A DNA stretch of 64,000 nucleotides from Biomphalaria glabrata (Eukaryota > Mollusca > Gastropoda > Planorbidae): assembly GCF_947242115.1 (NCBI RefSeq), contig NC_074721.1, forward strand, positions 37,400,254-37,464,253. Direction: 5' to 3'. Positions 44,480-57,700 of this stretch are shown one piece after another. The notes beneath the pieces were generated by a model. It searched no databases and was not told where the DNA came from. It was given only the letters and a program-made list of their open reading frames with translations. Each line of letters opens with the position of its first letter. Position 1 is the stretch's first letter. Made by a program: the position numbers and the translations under genes.

Positions 44480-45186
44480 CAACTCTGAATTAAGGAACAC
44501 CCGAAACAAAGCAAAACGCAAAATACCTAGGTGTTATAATAAATGAAACACTGTCGTTGAATCCACATATTGAGGAAACTATAAAAAAAATCCAACAAAG
44601 CATTAGGGTTTATTAAAAGAAATTTCTATAAATCAAATAAGAACATAAAACTAAATTGTTATTTAACCTTGGTTAGGCCAATAATAGAATATGCATCCTC
44701 CCTTTGGGACCTCTCAACTCAAGAAAACATTAAGAAACTGGAACAAACACAAAATAGAGCAGTGAGATTCATAACAAACGAATATTCACATTTGACTAAA
44801 GTAACACCTTTAGTAAAATCACTAAATTTAGAACCCTAACCCTAACCCTTCAGGACAGAAGACTCAAAAGTAAAGTAGCAATTATACATAAAACACTGAA
44901 CCATAATCTTCAAATACAAAAACAAAATTTAATAAAAATACTCTGAAAGACACAAAGATAAAGGCACATTCCTCATTCCATATGCTAGGACAAATTTGTA
45001 CAAGTACTGCTTCTTCCCTAGTGCTATTAGAGCATGGAATGGGTTGCCTGAGCTAGCCAGGAAAACCAGTGACACGGCAGAATTTAAGTCATTGGTTAAT
45101 ATCTAAGCATCACTAAATGCATGACGCGTAGGACGTAATCATCTTCTTTTTTGAAGTAACGTCTGTATTATATAAGATAAGATAAA
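44480..45186 (+). mobile_element. LINE 3' part (TAAGA-tailed family) with a telomere-like insert
   Basis: Codons match the copy at 30900-31700: KYLGVIINETLSLNPHIEE, LVRPIIEYASSLWDLSTQEN, LEQTQNRAVRFITNEYSHLT and FFPSAIRAWNGLPELARKTS. The 3' UTR and ATAAGATAAG tail follow. At 44834-44848 the LINE sequence is replaced by CCCTAACCCTAACCC. Several frame breaks make it non-functional. It lies 400 bases downstream of the LTR element. Confidence 0.85.
44834..44848. repeat. Short interstitial telomeric repeat (CCCTAA)2.5
   Basis: CCCTAACCCTAACCC interrupts the LINE coding sequence. The sister copy (31354 region) reads AGAAAGCCTTCAGG at the same point. TTAGGG is the metazoan telomere unit. Confidence 0.8.
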
Positions 45187-45728
45187 ACATTTTACAAAAC
45201 CAAGCAAAACAATGGTCACTCGTGAATTTAGACAAAGTCATTTTCAACCTAGCTGATTGGCAAGAAGAACAAGCTGTTGTCTGAGGCAGTTATCGTCAAT
45301 GAAATTATTTCACCTTTTATGAACTCATAATAGTTGCATCTGTACATGCGAAAGAAAATCCAACTCATACTGTAAACGTTAATTTAATAGGCCTACTTTT
45401 ATTCATTGTAAATTTGAATGATTATTATTATTAGAAAATATGTAACAAGCCGGAGTGAATCTTTTACTGGATGGGAGTTGGGTTGGCCCACGGGTCACAA
45501 ATTTTCAAGCCCAAGCTGCGACCAACATATTTTACCACAACCAGAACAGACGTAACACAAGTCTAGAATCTAGATAAGTCATGCAGATTTATATATAGGT
45601 CAGTGACTGCATCGATCTGTAGCTCTAGATTTGTTTCATGTTTTCGACTATTGTTGTGATCTATGTTTTTAATAAAGTATATCTGTAGTTGTCTCCCTTA
45701 CGTCTATAAAACTAAATTTAGAATTTAA
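45187..45728. promoter_or_regulatory. Upstream region of LMBR1
   Basis: AT-rich DNA leading to the LMBR1 5' UTR. AAATGGCGG at 45728-45736 matches the core of the YY1 site that often lies just downstream of transcription starts of housekeeping genes. No TATA box is obvious. Confidence 0.4.
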
Positions 45729-45829
45729 ATGGCGGAGCTACAACACTTTCTCTTTTGTGTTTCACATCGTGTTTATAATTAGTCGTCATGATTTCTAGAT
45801 TACGGTTAAATAAACGGAGAGTTGGATAA
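45729..45829 (+). promoter_or_regulatory. Two short upstream ORFs in the LMBR1 leader
   Basis: ATG at 45729 opens an 18-codon frame ending TAG at 45782. ATG at 45788 opens a 14-codon frame ending TAA at 45829. Both precede the main ATG at 45843 and could reduce its translation. This holds only if transcription starts upstream of 45729. Confidence 0.4.
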
Positions 45830-45842
45830 CACCTGGCTATTT

Positions 45843-48732
45843 ATGGCTATGGATGATCCAGAAGTAACATTACAAGAGCAAATGTTTCATAATGCAGTTA
45901 GAGAGCTTATCGTAAGTCTATCAATGATACGATAGTAACAGTCAGTAACAGTAAATATTGAGTAATAGTATCATTTAATTAAAATTAATAAATTAGATTA
46001 TTTATTAGATCTAGATCTAAATAATAGAGACACTTAACTTCTTAAGACTTAGATCTAGACTTAGACTCTTAGACTAGAGTCTCTCTAGTGACTCTAGCTA
46101 GCTAGACGTCTAGTAATCTAATTTAAATCTATTCTTAATTCTAGAGTGTAAGACTCTTTCTCTTACTAAGAGTCTAAGTCTAGTCTAGTAGTAGAGTGAC
46201 TAGACTCTGACTAGGGTCTAGAGATATAGACATAGTGTCACATAGTGTCATAGTCATAATGATGATAATGATAGTCTATTATACTATATTATACTATATA
46301 CTATTATATAGTTAATATAGATATAGATCTAGACTAAATAATATTAATATAATCATTGATCTAATTATCTAGAATCCTACTTGCCCTACTCTAGACTAGA
46401 GATGTAGACCTAGACTAAAACTAAAAATAAAAAAGTTGAAACAAAAAATTACTTTTAAATAAAACTAATAAAAAACAGTAGTGTCCACTGTAATGTCTGT
46501 AAAGACTAGATTTAGACTTTATTAGACCGTAGACAGAGACTCTACTTCTAGTCTAGATTCTAGATCTAGAATAATCTTGATTTCTAGAGCTAGTAGAGCT
46601 ACACTAGTAAAGGCTAAACTCACTAAAGTGACTTAATTTTTTAAACACTAAAAAAAAGTAAAACAGTATCTAGAGACTACTCAAAACTAAACTGAAACTG
46701 CAAAAAAAGCTATATATAGACAGACATGCCTACAGTCCCGCATTATGCGGGACCGTCCCGCAAAAGCATAAAAAAAGCTCACATGTTCCGCCGTTCCACA
46801 TTCACGATTTTTTGTTCCGCCAAGTCTGAATTCCGACACACACACACACACACACAAAATCGCCGATTTTTCATTATTTATTAATAGTGCGAAATGAAAA
46901 TACTGAATGCAAAATAAAATATATATAGGTTTGTGTTTATTGTTTACTTTTCATCTCCTTCCAGACCCGTAATTTACGAAGATATTAGATATGGTTGAGC
47001 TAGATCTAGATTCTATATATACATAGATCTAGAATCTAGACATAGATCTAGTAGTCTAGGTATAGAATCTAGATACTAGAGGAATTCTTAGAATCTAGTA
47101 AGTGCGGACCGCAAGTAATAATAAGTAATTAATAAGCCAAATTGCCCAAATGTTCCATTCAAATCCCTTTCTTTTCCCGACAATGACAAATCAGAGCAGA
47201 CAATGGCTCTAACTCTAGACTAGTCTACTAGACTACTTACTACTACTTTTTACTACTAGTACTAGTCTAGTCTAGATAACTAGTACTACTAGTAAATAAG
47301 TAGTAGATCTAGTAGTACTAGTCTTAGTCTAGCTAGACTAGATTGTCACTAGGTCTAGAGTCTAGATCTATTCTAGTATTCTAACACTAACTCAACTCAG
47401 ACAACTGGTTTCTTAGGTTTCTAAGTCAAGTAATCTAAGAAAAATGATTATTTTTTAAATACTTTATTCTAGAGTCTAGACCTAAATGTAATTAATTAAC
47501 TTAGACACTGTAAAGTGTAAGGCTAAGGCCTAAATAAGGCTATATATCTACTTAATCTATATTCCATAGTCTAAATTAGTTTCTAGATCTAGGTCTAGCA
47601 CTAGATAATCATAATACTAGATAACTAGATGATACTTGATACTAAATCTAGATTCTAGATCTATCTAGAAATACTAAATAGAATAGACTTAGAAGGTGAT
47701 AGATCTCTAGATTTTTAAGTATCATTATGTAATCAATTTAGTTCTCAATAAGTCCATAGATCTAGACATAAATATTTAGATCTAGATCTATAATATAATT
47801 ATTATAATCTGTGTTCTTAGACTTAGAGGACTTATTAGATGTAGGGGCCTAGACTAGTAGACTCTTAAATTATTTTAGATCTACAACTAGAGACATCTAG
47901 AGTGACTAGAGAGAGCCCTAGAAAGGATAGATAATCAAGTAGATCTAGAATAATCTAGATCTAGTCATTAGATTTAGATGTAGATCTAGTAGTAACAAAT
48001 AAAAAATAGATAGTAACATTTGAGTCTTGGTCATTAGAATAAATTTTTTTTAGAATTCATCATATAGTTATAGGAGTTAGAACTATTGATTTCAAAACAA
48101 AGGACATAATTATGAATTAAAGGTTTTCTTACTTTTAATTATATAAATACTATTTACATCTAATTTATAAGAAGCAAACTAGTATTGTTGTTAAAGTAAT
48201 ATAATTGAAGTTTTATTTATATTGCGAACAGTATGGCTGACAAACATAAACGTGTTTATGTTCCACATTGGGGCCCAAAATTCCACATTTTCAACCTGAG
48301 TGTTCCACATTCTGGGTCTTGGGGGGTAGGCATGTCTGTATAGATAATATTATGACACATATAAAATCTTTTTCTATGTTTTAATTTTAATTGTATCTCC
48401 TCAGATTTCTTTGCTCCTTTTCATATCATTGTATGTTGTTTCTTACGTGACATTGTGTCAGTTCAGACGCAGAGCTGATAATGAGGATATGTATGCAGGT
48501 ATGTAACTCTAACTCTAAGTGGTTTTACATGTTTTGTGTACTAAACACTACTTTTGTAAGCAAGTTTAACTTGGAATTTTATCTGTTGGTACTAAACTAG
48601 TTAGTATTTTATATTAAAACTAACCAAGACCCTGTAAGTCAATAGTTCATGTTTTGAGTCAAAGCTTTTCTTTGTTTTCAACTTATTTTCTTCACTTTCT
48701 TGTGTTTATTTTATAGCAACTACATTGATTAA

Positions 48733-48765
<33 letters not shown>

Positions 48766-51700
48766 AATATAAGTTTATATTTAGCCTAGATATACATTTA
48801 TATTATATATATATATATAATATATAATAAAATATATAGAATAATAATAATTATTGGCAATGTTCTTGATTCCAAGCAGGGCTTTTTTTAATGACTGTAT
48901 GCACCCGTACGGCATACCAGCACCTTTTTCAATGTGGGAAAATTTTTTTATTTGTCTTGTTTTTAACATTTATTATTAATTTATTATTAGTTAAAAGTTA
49001 GGCAATCCATCATTGAGTACCGGCACCTAATCACTGAGTACCGGCACCTATTTTTTTTTGTTACAAAAAAAAAAGCACTGATTCCAAGTATTAAGGATTA
49101 GCACAGTGTTTCTCGTGACTATGTCTAGTCTAGTTTCATTTTTTCTAGTGATATATATATATATGTTAGCAGAACAACTAGACCAGTGGTTCCCAAACTT
49201 TTTTGTCTCGTAGACCCCCTAACATGTTTTCCGGTTTTCGGTAGACCCCCTGCTTAACTATTATTTTAATTTTGTAAATGTAACAACTCAAATTTTTAAA
49301 ACTGTTTTTAAACTGTATTTATGTGAATAAAAGTAAAACAAATTATAATGAAGCACGTGTTAATTGGTATATATACAAATTAAAACAAAGCAAAATAAAA
49401 TTTAATTAAGTTTTACATGAAAGTATGAAGCAAAAAAAGAAGAGTACAAAGCACATGAGTGGGAAGGATGGGCCTGATGCTTTGGTACTAACATATCAAT
49501 GTTAGGCTTCCATTTCGTTAGGCTTAATCTTCAATCTCCTCAGTTAGTGATGTCCAGTTTGTTTCTTGTATTTATTAGAAGATTGGTAACAGTGCTGAAC
49601 CCTCTTTCCACAAGATAGGAAGATGGAAAAGCAATTAGAAACTTTCTGACGATATTCCATAATATGGGATACGTATCGGGTATTTCTTTTGGAAGCCAAA
49701 AGAGCTGATATCTTTTTTTAAATTGTACTTTCAGTTCTTCATTAGTACTTATTCCTAGAAGTTCTTCTTGCAATGCTACATCATCCTCTTCTATAATATC
49801 AACATATGGATCGATAATCCACTGAGGTATTACCATATTCAGAATATCTTCAAATCTAATTTGAAAATCAGAATATAGGGAATTCAAATGCACATAAATG
49901 GAAATGTCCTCCTCCTGACATTTTGTGTGTTCTAAATTTGGAAATTGGGAAAATTCGCCACGATTAATGTTTTGCTTCATTCATTTTATTCTTGCAAGAT
50001 TATGGACTTTGTTTGGATCTAATTCAGGTTATCCCCTTGTAGCTGCAAAGTTAACTTCATTAAATTTCTGAAATAAGTCTGTCAAATAGGCAATGTTCGA
50101 TTTTCGCTTAATTAAATTTTGTTTTAAAATTGAATCTTTATCATGCAAGAACTCTGAAACAGTGTCAAAAAGAGAAAAAAATCTAGTCAAACATAAGCCT
50201 TTCGACAACCATCGAACTTCAGTGTGAAGGAGCAGTTGGTGAAAGTTCTCGTCATTTTCTTCACACAATTGAGCAAATAATCGAGTATTCAAAGCGTTGG
50301 CTCGGATTCGATTAACAGCAGTAATGACAAACTGAAGAGATTCATGCAACCTGACACTGAGATTTTTAGCAACTAAATGTTGTCTATGGATAACGCAGTG
50401 TATTGCTAACACGCCGGGTACATTTTCTTTTAAAAGGTTCACAAATCCTCGGTAGCGTCCAACCATTGCAAGTGCTCCATCTGTTGCTACTGATATTATA
50501 TTTCCTAAAGGGATCTCTTTTTCTTTAAAGTAGTCCTACAAAACTGTCAGTATTGACTCGCCTTTGTGTCAATGGCCAAAGTTTTTGCAAATAGAAGTTC
50601 TTCGTGGATTTCTTGATCCATAATAAAACGAACATATGCCAATAATAATGCTTCATTACTAGGCAAGGTTGACCCGTCCAGCTGTATAGAGAAACATGTA
50701 GTTTGCAAATATTTACACAAGAAGTTTTTAGTGTCATAACTCATTTCATCTATTCGTCTTTGAACTGTGTTGTTACTTAAACGAATTCTTTTAATGATAT
50801 CAGAGGCAGGCTTGTGTAAAACAGTTTGTAAGACTTAAGGCAAAATCAATTTTTCACCTACATTGTGAGGTTTTCCGGATTTTGCTATCAGTAAAGAAAT
50901 ATTGTAAGATGCTCGTAAACCATCATCTTCTCTTTGTGATGTCGAAGTGAACATTTTGTCCACTGTAGGTATAGTCTGAGATCTATCTTTAAGTGTTTGA
51001 AAATACTTCAAGTCTTTATCGATTTTATCTGGGTGGCATCATTTCAGATGATTCTCCAGTTTAGATGGTTTCATGGCGTCATTACACAAAATTTTGTTAC
51101 ATAAAAGGCACATAGGTAATAGCTTGCTGGATGAGGAAGGAATGAAGCCAAATTTCAAATATTCAATACTATACTGTCTACATTTCTTTCTAGATTCGGC
51201 CATGTTAAATATCAGTTACCTGTAGACATAATTAAGATATTTTAAAAAGTTATTAAAATAAAAACTTTCGATTCGCACAAGAGGATTTCACCAGGATTGA
51301 AAGTTAAAGAATTAGCTAAGGTAGGCGTACAAATAAAGTATCAAGGTAGGCATACAAATAAAGTATCAAGGTAGGCGTACCAATAAAGTATCAAGGTAGG
51401 CGTACCAATAAAGTATCATGTGTGTTGAAAATAAAAGAAAATAAAAGTGAGGTTCTGCAGTTGTCAGGAAATAACTACCCCATCCATGAGAGCAGATGTA
51501 TAGCATCGTATTATTCATTCTAAGAAATCAATGCACATTAAATAAAACTAATAACATCATAAAAAATATTTCTTTTATTATAGTGAAAAATAGTCCTAAT
51601 AGGATAAGCACCAATGTTTTACCATACTAACGTCTGCATTATTTTAAGTTTCAACATCACTGCCATGTATTGCAATCTGAACATAAAAAAATACAATATA

Positions 51701-54700
51701 CTTTATAAGATAGTAACGTTCAATGCTGTACCAAGATCATCGCCAACAAACAAAGCGCACACTTGGACAATTATTCAAGAAAAAAACAATATTGATAGGT
51801 AAGCTATACAGATTTTAAGCAAAAAACAACCACCTCTATTTCATGATTGTAATCTATGACCATCGCAAAGAAGATAGAAGACACTGATCACAAAAATAAA
51901 AATAGACACAAAAACTCATTCAACAAAATGAACCTTTAAGTTGTAAATTTTACATGTAATGGTAAAGAGAAACTGTTGTACGAATGTATAGTTTGTGCAA
52001 TATCCTACAAATTGTTTGCTCTTATAATGTATTGTAATGTGTAAGGCACAATTGTAAAACAAATTTCCTCACGGATAATACAGATTATTATACTATATTA
52101 TTACTATTAACATTTTTTTAAATAGAATCTTGAAGTCTTGAATAGGTTTACTCTACAGAGCTCAATAACCTTCAAATGCCACATTTAGTTTCAATCCACT
52201 CTCCAGTTGAACTAAATAATCACTATCTCTACCATCAGACTCAAACAGCTGGTAATCACTTACCACAATCCTTATTCTACAATTAAAACAATAGTATTAA
52301 GTCTTATTGACATTTTATTTATTCAAATCTAATTATATCCACTCTGTCGTTCTCTTAGGTCAGAGTTAGTAAATGTTGAAAAAATAAAAAAATTTGCAGT
52401 GCATTCATCAACGAAACAATTAAAAATCGGCGATTGCAGGCATAGCCCGGTGACTATAATTGTGTAATGGTTTTAAATGAGATCCATTAGCGTAGACCCC
52501 CAAAAGCATCTTTTTTAACTTCCGTGGACCCCCTGGAGGTCGTCGTAGACCCCTGGGGGTCCATATAGACCACTTTGGGAATCACTGAACTAGACAAATA
52601 TTGTATATAGATCATTGGCCTCCTTCAGTCGTAGAACAACTATGGTTCATCTCAGAGCACACTTCCTCGTGTGGCTGTGGAGCCCTATTTTGGAGAGACA
52701 CTCCCATCCACAGATAGCGCAGTTTAAGGTGGCTTTTGCTTCGGTGGTAGAGGAGCTGGCCGTTTTTCGGATTGTATGTTTTTCTTCCTGAGCTGAGACC
52801 CATGTACTTTCACTGTCCATAGCTTTCTTGGTCACTGTCTCTCTCCATCTGTTGCGGTCTAGAGCTATGCCTTCCCAATTGTCAGTATTGATGTTCACTG
52901 ATTTGAGGTCACGTTTTATTACATCTATGTAAGGGAGGTGGGGGCGACCAGGCCAGCGCAAACAGCGTTGTATATATATATATATGTGTGTGTGTATGTG
53001 ATGTTATAAAGTATAATATTTCATAATTGTTTTGTGTGTTGAATAAATACTACTTTAAATATTACGTTCTCATATTTTGTTGCAACACTATTTAAATACA
53101 TTGTTTGTTGTTTTTTTTTGTTGATCAGGTGAAGAGGATGCAGCTGTGTATAGAATATCGTAAGTCGATTCTTTTCCTTAATTATAACTAACACTTATTA
53201 CATTGATCATTAATCAGAAAAAAAATATTGTAAAAGTATTTTTGTGTTATGTGTTATATTTGAGTGACAATGGTGTTTCTAGAAAATTAAGTAGGCTATA
53301 ACACTTATGTATTTTAATTTTTTTTTTAATTGTTTTATATCTTTTTCTAAATGTTTTAACTTTCCTATTGTTACAGACTTTGGCTTTGCACAGCTACGCT
53401 GTCAGTGTCTGTTGGTGCCGTCTTATTGTTACCGATTTCCATCATCAGCAACGAAGTCCTTCTTCTCTACCCAGACAGCTACTACATCAAATGGCTCAAT
53501 TCCTCACTCATACAAGGTACCTTTTCCTATGCATTATATTTAGTTTTTAAATTAAATATCCCCATGCAGAATATATTAATGATGATCAGAACTTTCACTG
53601 GTAATGATTCATTGGGCCTGAGGCGGAGAGTGGGGCAACCGCCTCAGGCCCCGCGCTTTAAGGGGGAACCATGATAAGGAGAACCTTTTGTCAAAGTCAG
53701 CCCATCACACAAATATTCATATCCCTCCTATTGTGCTCACCCAGGGCCTTATGCACTTCTAAGTGCACCTCTGCATTGGTAACACTTAGATTTGTAGGAT
53801 ACATTTCTGTTAAGTTGATATACCTTTAGTGCATCAGAAGACTTTGAATTAACTTGTGTGAACTTTTGAAAATACACTTTAGGAGACAGTCCTAGGAATG
53901 TTGTTTGTAAATAAAAATCTTTGCAAAAAGTGTCAGTTTTATAATTTCATTTTATGATTTCTCAAACTATTTACAAATAATATTTATTTTTTTAAAATTA
54001 TATACATATGTGCTAACAAACTAAACAATAATATGAATTAAAAAGTAGATCAAAAACTACTTTATTAAATACAATTTTTTAAATGCATTTTGATTTGATG
54101 AGGTGTAGGATCAATTAGTGTCAGGGTTAAAATTTATACACCTAAATTTTGAAAAGATTTGATTAAATTCGAATTTCTCAGCAATGATGAAATAATCGCA
54201 AACAGCGTTATAACAAGTGCTCTCCCTTCAATTTTAGTCTCTTACAAGCTGTCAAGATGTATGATTTTCTCAAACTGCCTATATAGGGGCTGCCCTGCCT
54301 GGGTGTTGTCATTGTCTATCGGGGTTGGATCACTGAGAAGCGACTCCAAGCCCCAGTTCAATCTTTTGATGACGGGGCATCTTAATCTTTACCAGTGGAG
54401 TATTAACACACTTTCCAAAGAGACACAATTAAGAACTTTATAGTTAATGCAACGCTTAAGTAACTATTCAACTTCTTATAAATAGTACATTTATGCAGAT
54501 TATTATATCAACTCAAAGAATATACGTCCAACATGGTTTATCTACTAAGCACTTTCGACTAACTCAAACTATAGTCTCAGACTCTGAAAAATAGTGAAAA
54601 TATCAGCACTCTCGACCAATCACCAACTTGCTGTCTAAAGTCCAGCCCACAACTAACTTCAAAATCACACATCTGATCTACCCTTACACACATTGGGCCT

Positions 54701-57700
54701 GTTGACCAGAATCTCACCCTCTTGTGCAAACCATGGTTGAGTTTAACTATAAATATAGTCCTACCATTATAATAACAAAAACAGTTTGTAGCAATGCTTT
54801 TCTAAGCTATCAATAAGTAAATTAAAACAACTATTAATCCCTTGTTTAAAAAAAAAAAGCTTCCATATTTTCATTGTTGTTTTATTAATTTGTATATATT
54901 TCTAGCTGAAATATATATATATATGTTATATATATATATATATATATTAGATATAAGCATAACCAATTGGTCATTTCTTCTTTCTAGGCTTATGGAATCA
55001 TGTGTTTTTCTTCTCCAATCTGGCCCTGTTTATTTTGATGCCATTCGCATACTTCTTTACAGAAGCAGAAGGGTTTTCTGGTTCTAGAAAGGTAAATATT
55101 TTCCCTTTTCTATAATTACCAGTAGCATAATATTTATTATAAGGATTGTAGCCTGGAGTTCAAGATTTTTTTTATTTTTTTCTTTTATATTTTTGTGATC
55201 GTTTCCCCTTGTTTATTCTCCATTAGACATGCATTCGTCTTGTTTTAGCTTTATGGTTATGTCTTTCATTGGGATTATTTATGAGTAATTCTATTAAGTT
55301 TATTTTTTTATAATATTAAGTTAGTAATTGAATGCTGGTGAAGACTGGGAATTTTTTTATTTCGGGATCTTTGGGTTGGGGGAACTGTAAAGGAGGTTGG
55401 TTGTTGTGCTGCTGGCCACATGACACCCTCGTTAACCGTGGGCCACAGAAACAGATGACCTTTATATCATTTACCCTATAGATCGCAAGGTCTGAAAGGA
55501 GAACTTTCCTTTTTATTGACTTGGTCTAATTAGAGTTGACATGCTGTCACCTACAAACTACCAAGCACACAAATAATAATTCGAAAATCATCCTCAGCAT
55601 CCAATTGTTAATTAACCTTAATTAAAGTTGTACTAGTTCAAGATGACTAATAAAGATGCTTATTCTAATTAAAAAATTAAAATATCTTTTCCAAATAAAT
55701 GAATTCCAAGTTTCTTCATGGATGCCTTACAAAGCCTGGTCTGTCTAAAAAATAATCAGTACAGAATTTTGATTTTTTTGTTGTTAAAAAAAAAAGTAAA
55801 ATTTGAAACATTTATGTGTTTTTTTGTCAACAGGGTCTAATGTCCAGAGTAAAAGAAGCCAGCTTAGTTCTCTTTCTTCTAGGTATTCTGGTTATGGGTC
55901 TTGCCTATGTTGCGTCTGCTATTATCAGCGGAGACGAGTCCACTAAGCAAACTCTCTCAGGTAAATATTTTTTCCCTCTACAGGAAAAGATGAAGACAAA
56001 CATAAATTGTATGCTGTCTTACATTTTCTTATCAAATTTGATGAGAGGATTAAAAAAAAACAATTTCAACATAAGTATTGTTGATTGGATATAATACTAT
56101 TGAGTTCCAATCCGACATTCAGTTTTAAACTATTCATTTTACTATTATAACAAAAAACTGAAGACATTACTTGTACAAAACAAAGTTTTTGAATCAACCT
56201 AGAGACTCAATGTAGCGTAGCTTCACTATGATTTTATATACACAGTGATATGAAAGTTGCAGCAGTTAAAATAATATGTTGATCAGGCACAACTTATTTT
56301 TTACAGGAATAACCTATAACAAATCTTAAAACTTGTGTGTAAAATTAACCTTTCACTGAATAGCAATTTTCAAATGTTATTACATGGGGAGTATTCAATT
56401 TATAAAAGATGGTTGAAATTCTTAGAATAGCTAGTTAACTGGTTGTAAAGTTATTTTGTATTTTATTCCATTTAAATAAAACGGCCAATGCTTTGGTTTT
56501 GATTCCTGCATACCTGAACTGTATTGATCAGTGTATTTATTTCTTTTGTTTGTTTGTTTTAAATAGTTTTAATTTCACCTAGTGAAGCGCTTGCTTGTTT
56601 TAAGTCAAACATCTGTTGTGTGACTTGTTCTAGTGGCTCTATCTTGTGTATCCTTTCATCCTAGATTGCATCTTTACGTTGAGCAGTAGTAAATGTGTGG
56701 GTAGGCTGTTGACATTTTTTTGGTTTCAAGCTTTTTGAATTTATTTTTCTTCTTCTGTTACCCTGAGCTTTTTTTTTTTTTATTATTTAAAGTTTTTTTA
56801 AACCCTTTTATTATTTAAAGATATTTGAAATATGACCTCATCTATTTCTCTTTGGGAAAAACGTTATTAGTTATTTTCTATCAGAATATATAATATTTTT
56901 AAACATAGAGAAGTGAATAAATATATTTTTACTTATCAATAAAATGACTTAAACAAAACATTTATGTAAAGTATGAAGAAAATGGAGGGCGCTGTGTCCA
57001 ATTGGTTTAACACTTGGCTTTTGAACCTGTGGTCTTGGGTTCGAATCTCTGTTGAGACTGGAATTTTGAATTTGGGGACTCTAAGGGTGTCTCTGAGTTC
57101 ACCCAACTTTAATAGGTACCTGACTTAAGTTGGGAAAAGTAAAGGCCATTGGTCGTCGTGCTGGCCACGACACCCTGCTCGTAAACCGTGGCCTAACAAC
57201 AGATGACCTTAACATCTGCCCTATAGATTGCAAGGTCTGAAAGGGGAACTTTACTATAAAGAAAATGAGTCTGCTACTTTACAGTTCTGTCTGTATAGAA
57301 TAACTCTCAGTTAACAAGTTTGTCTTTTCTTTTTTTTTTTTTTTTTCGTTGTTTAATTTCGGTCCACCTCCATCCGAATATGTTATTCTTTGGATGTACA
57401 TAGAATAAAACTCTGTGTACTCCTACCTGCAGTACCTTAAAGTTACAACGAGTTCCTCTAAAAAATTTTATTCAACAAATGTTGGGATAAAGTTTATTGT
57501 GAAAAGTTTATTTGAGACAATCAAGCTCATAGTTTGTTTCCTGTAGACCAGGAAGTCCTGGGCTGCAATGAAAACAAAGTTTACAGCCTTACACCCAAAG
57601 AGTTGATAGATACAATTCAAACTTTCCATTTCTACCATTCAATTAACTTCCCACAAACATAATTAACATTCTGATTCAAGTTTTCCCCTAAACAAACATG

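Noticed and set aside
48499-53128. LMBR1 intron as a counterpart of the vertebrate ZRS limb enhancer
   Set aside because: That enhancer belongs to the vertebrate Shh region. Nothing here resembles it and no Hedgehog gene is in view.
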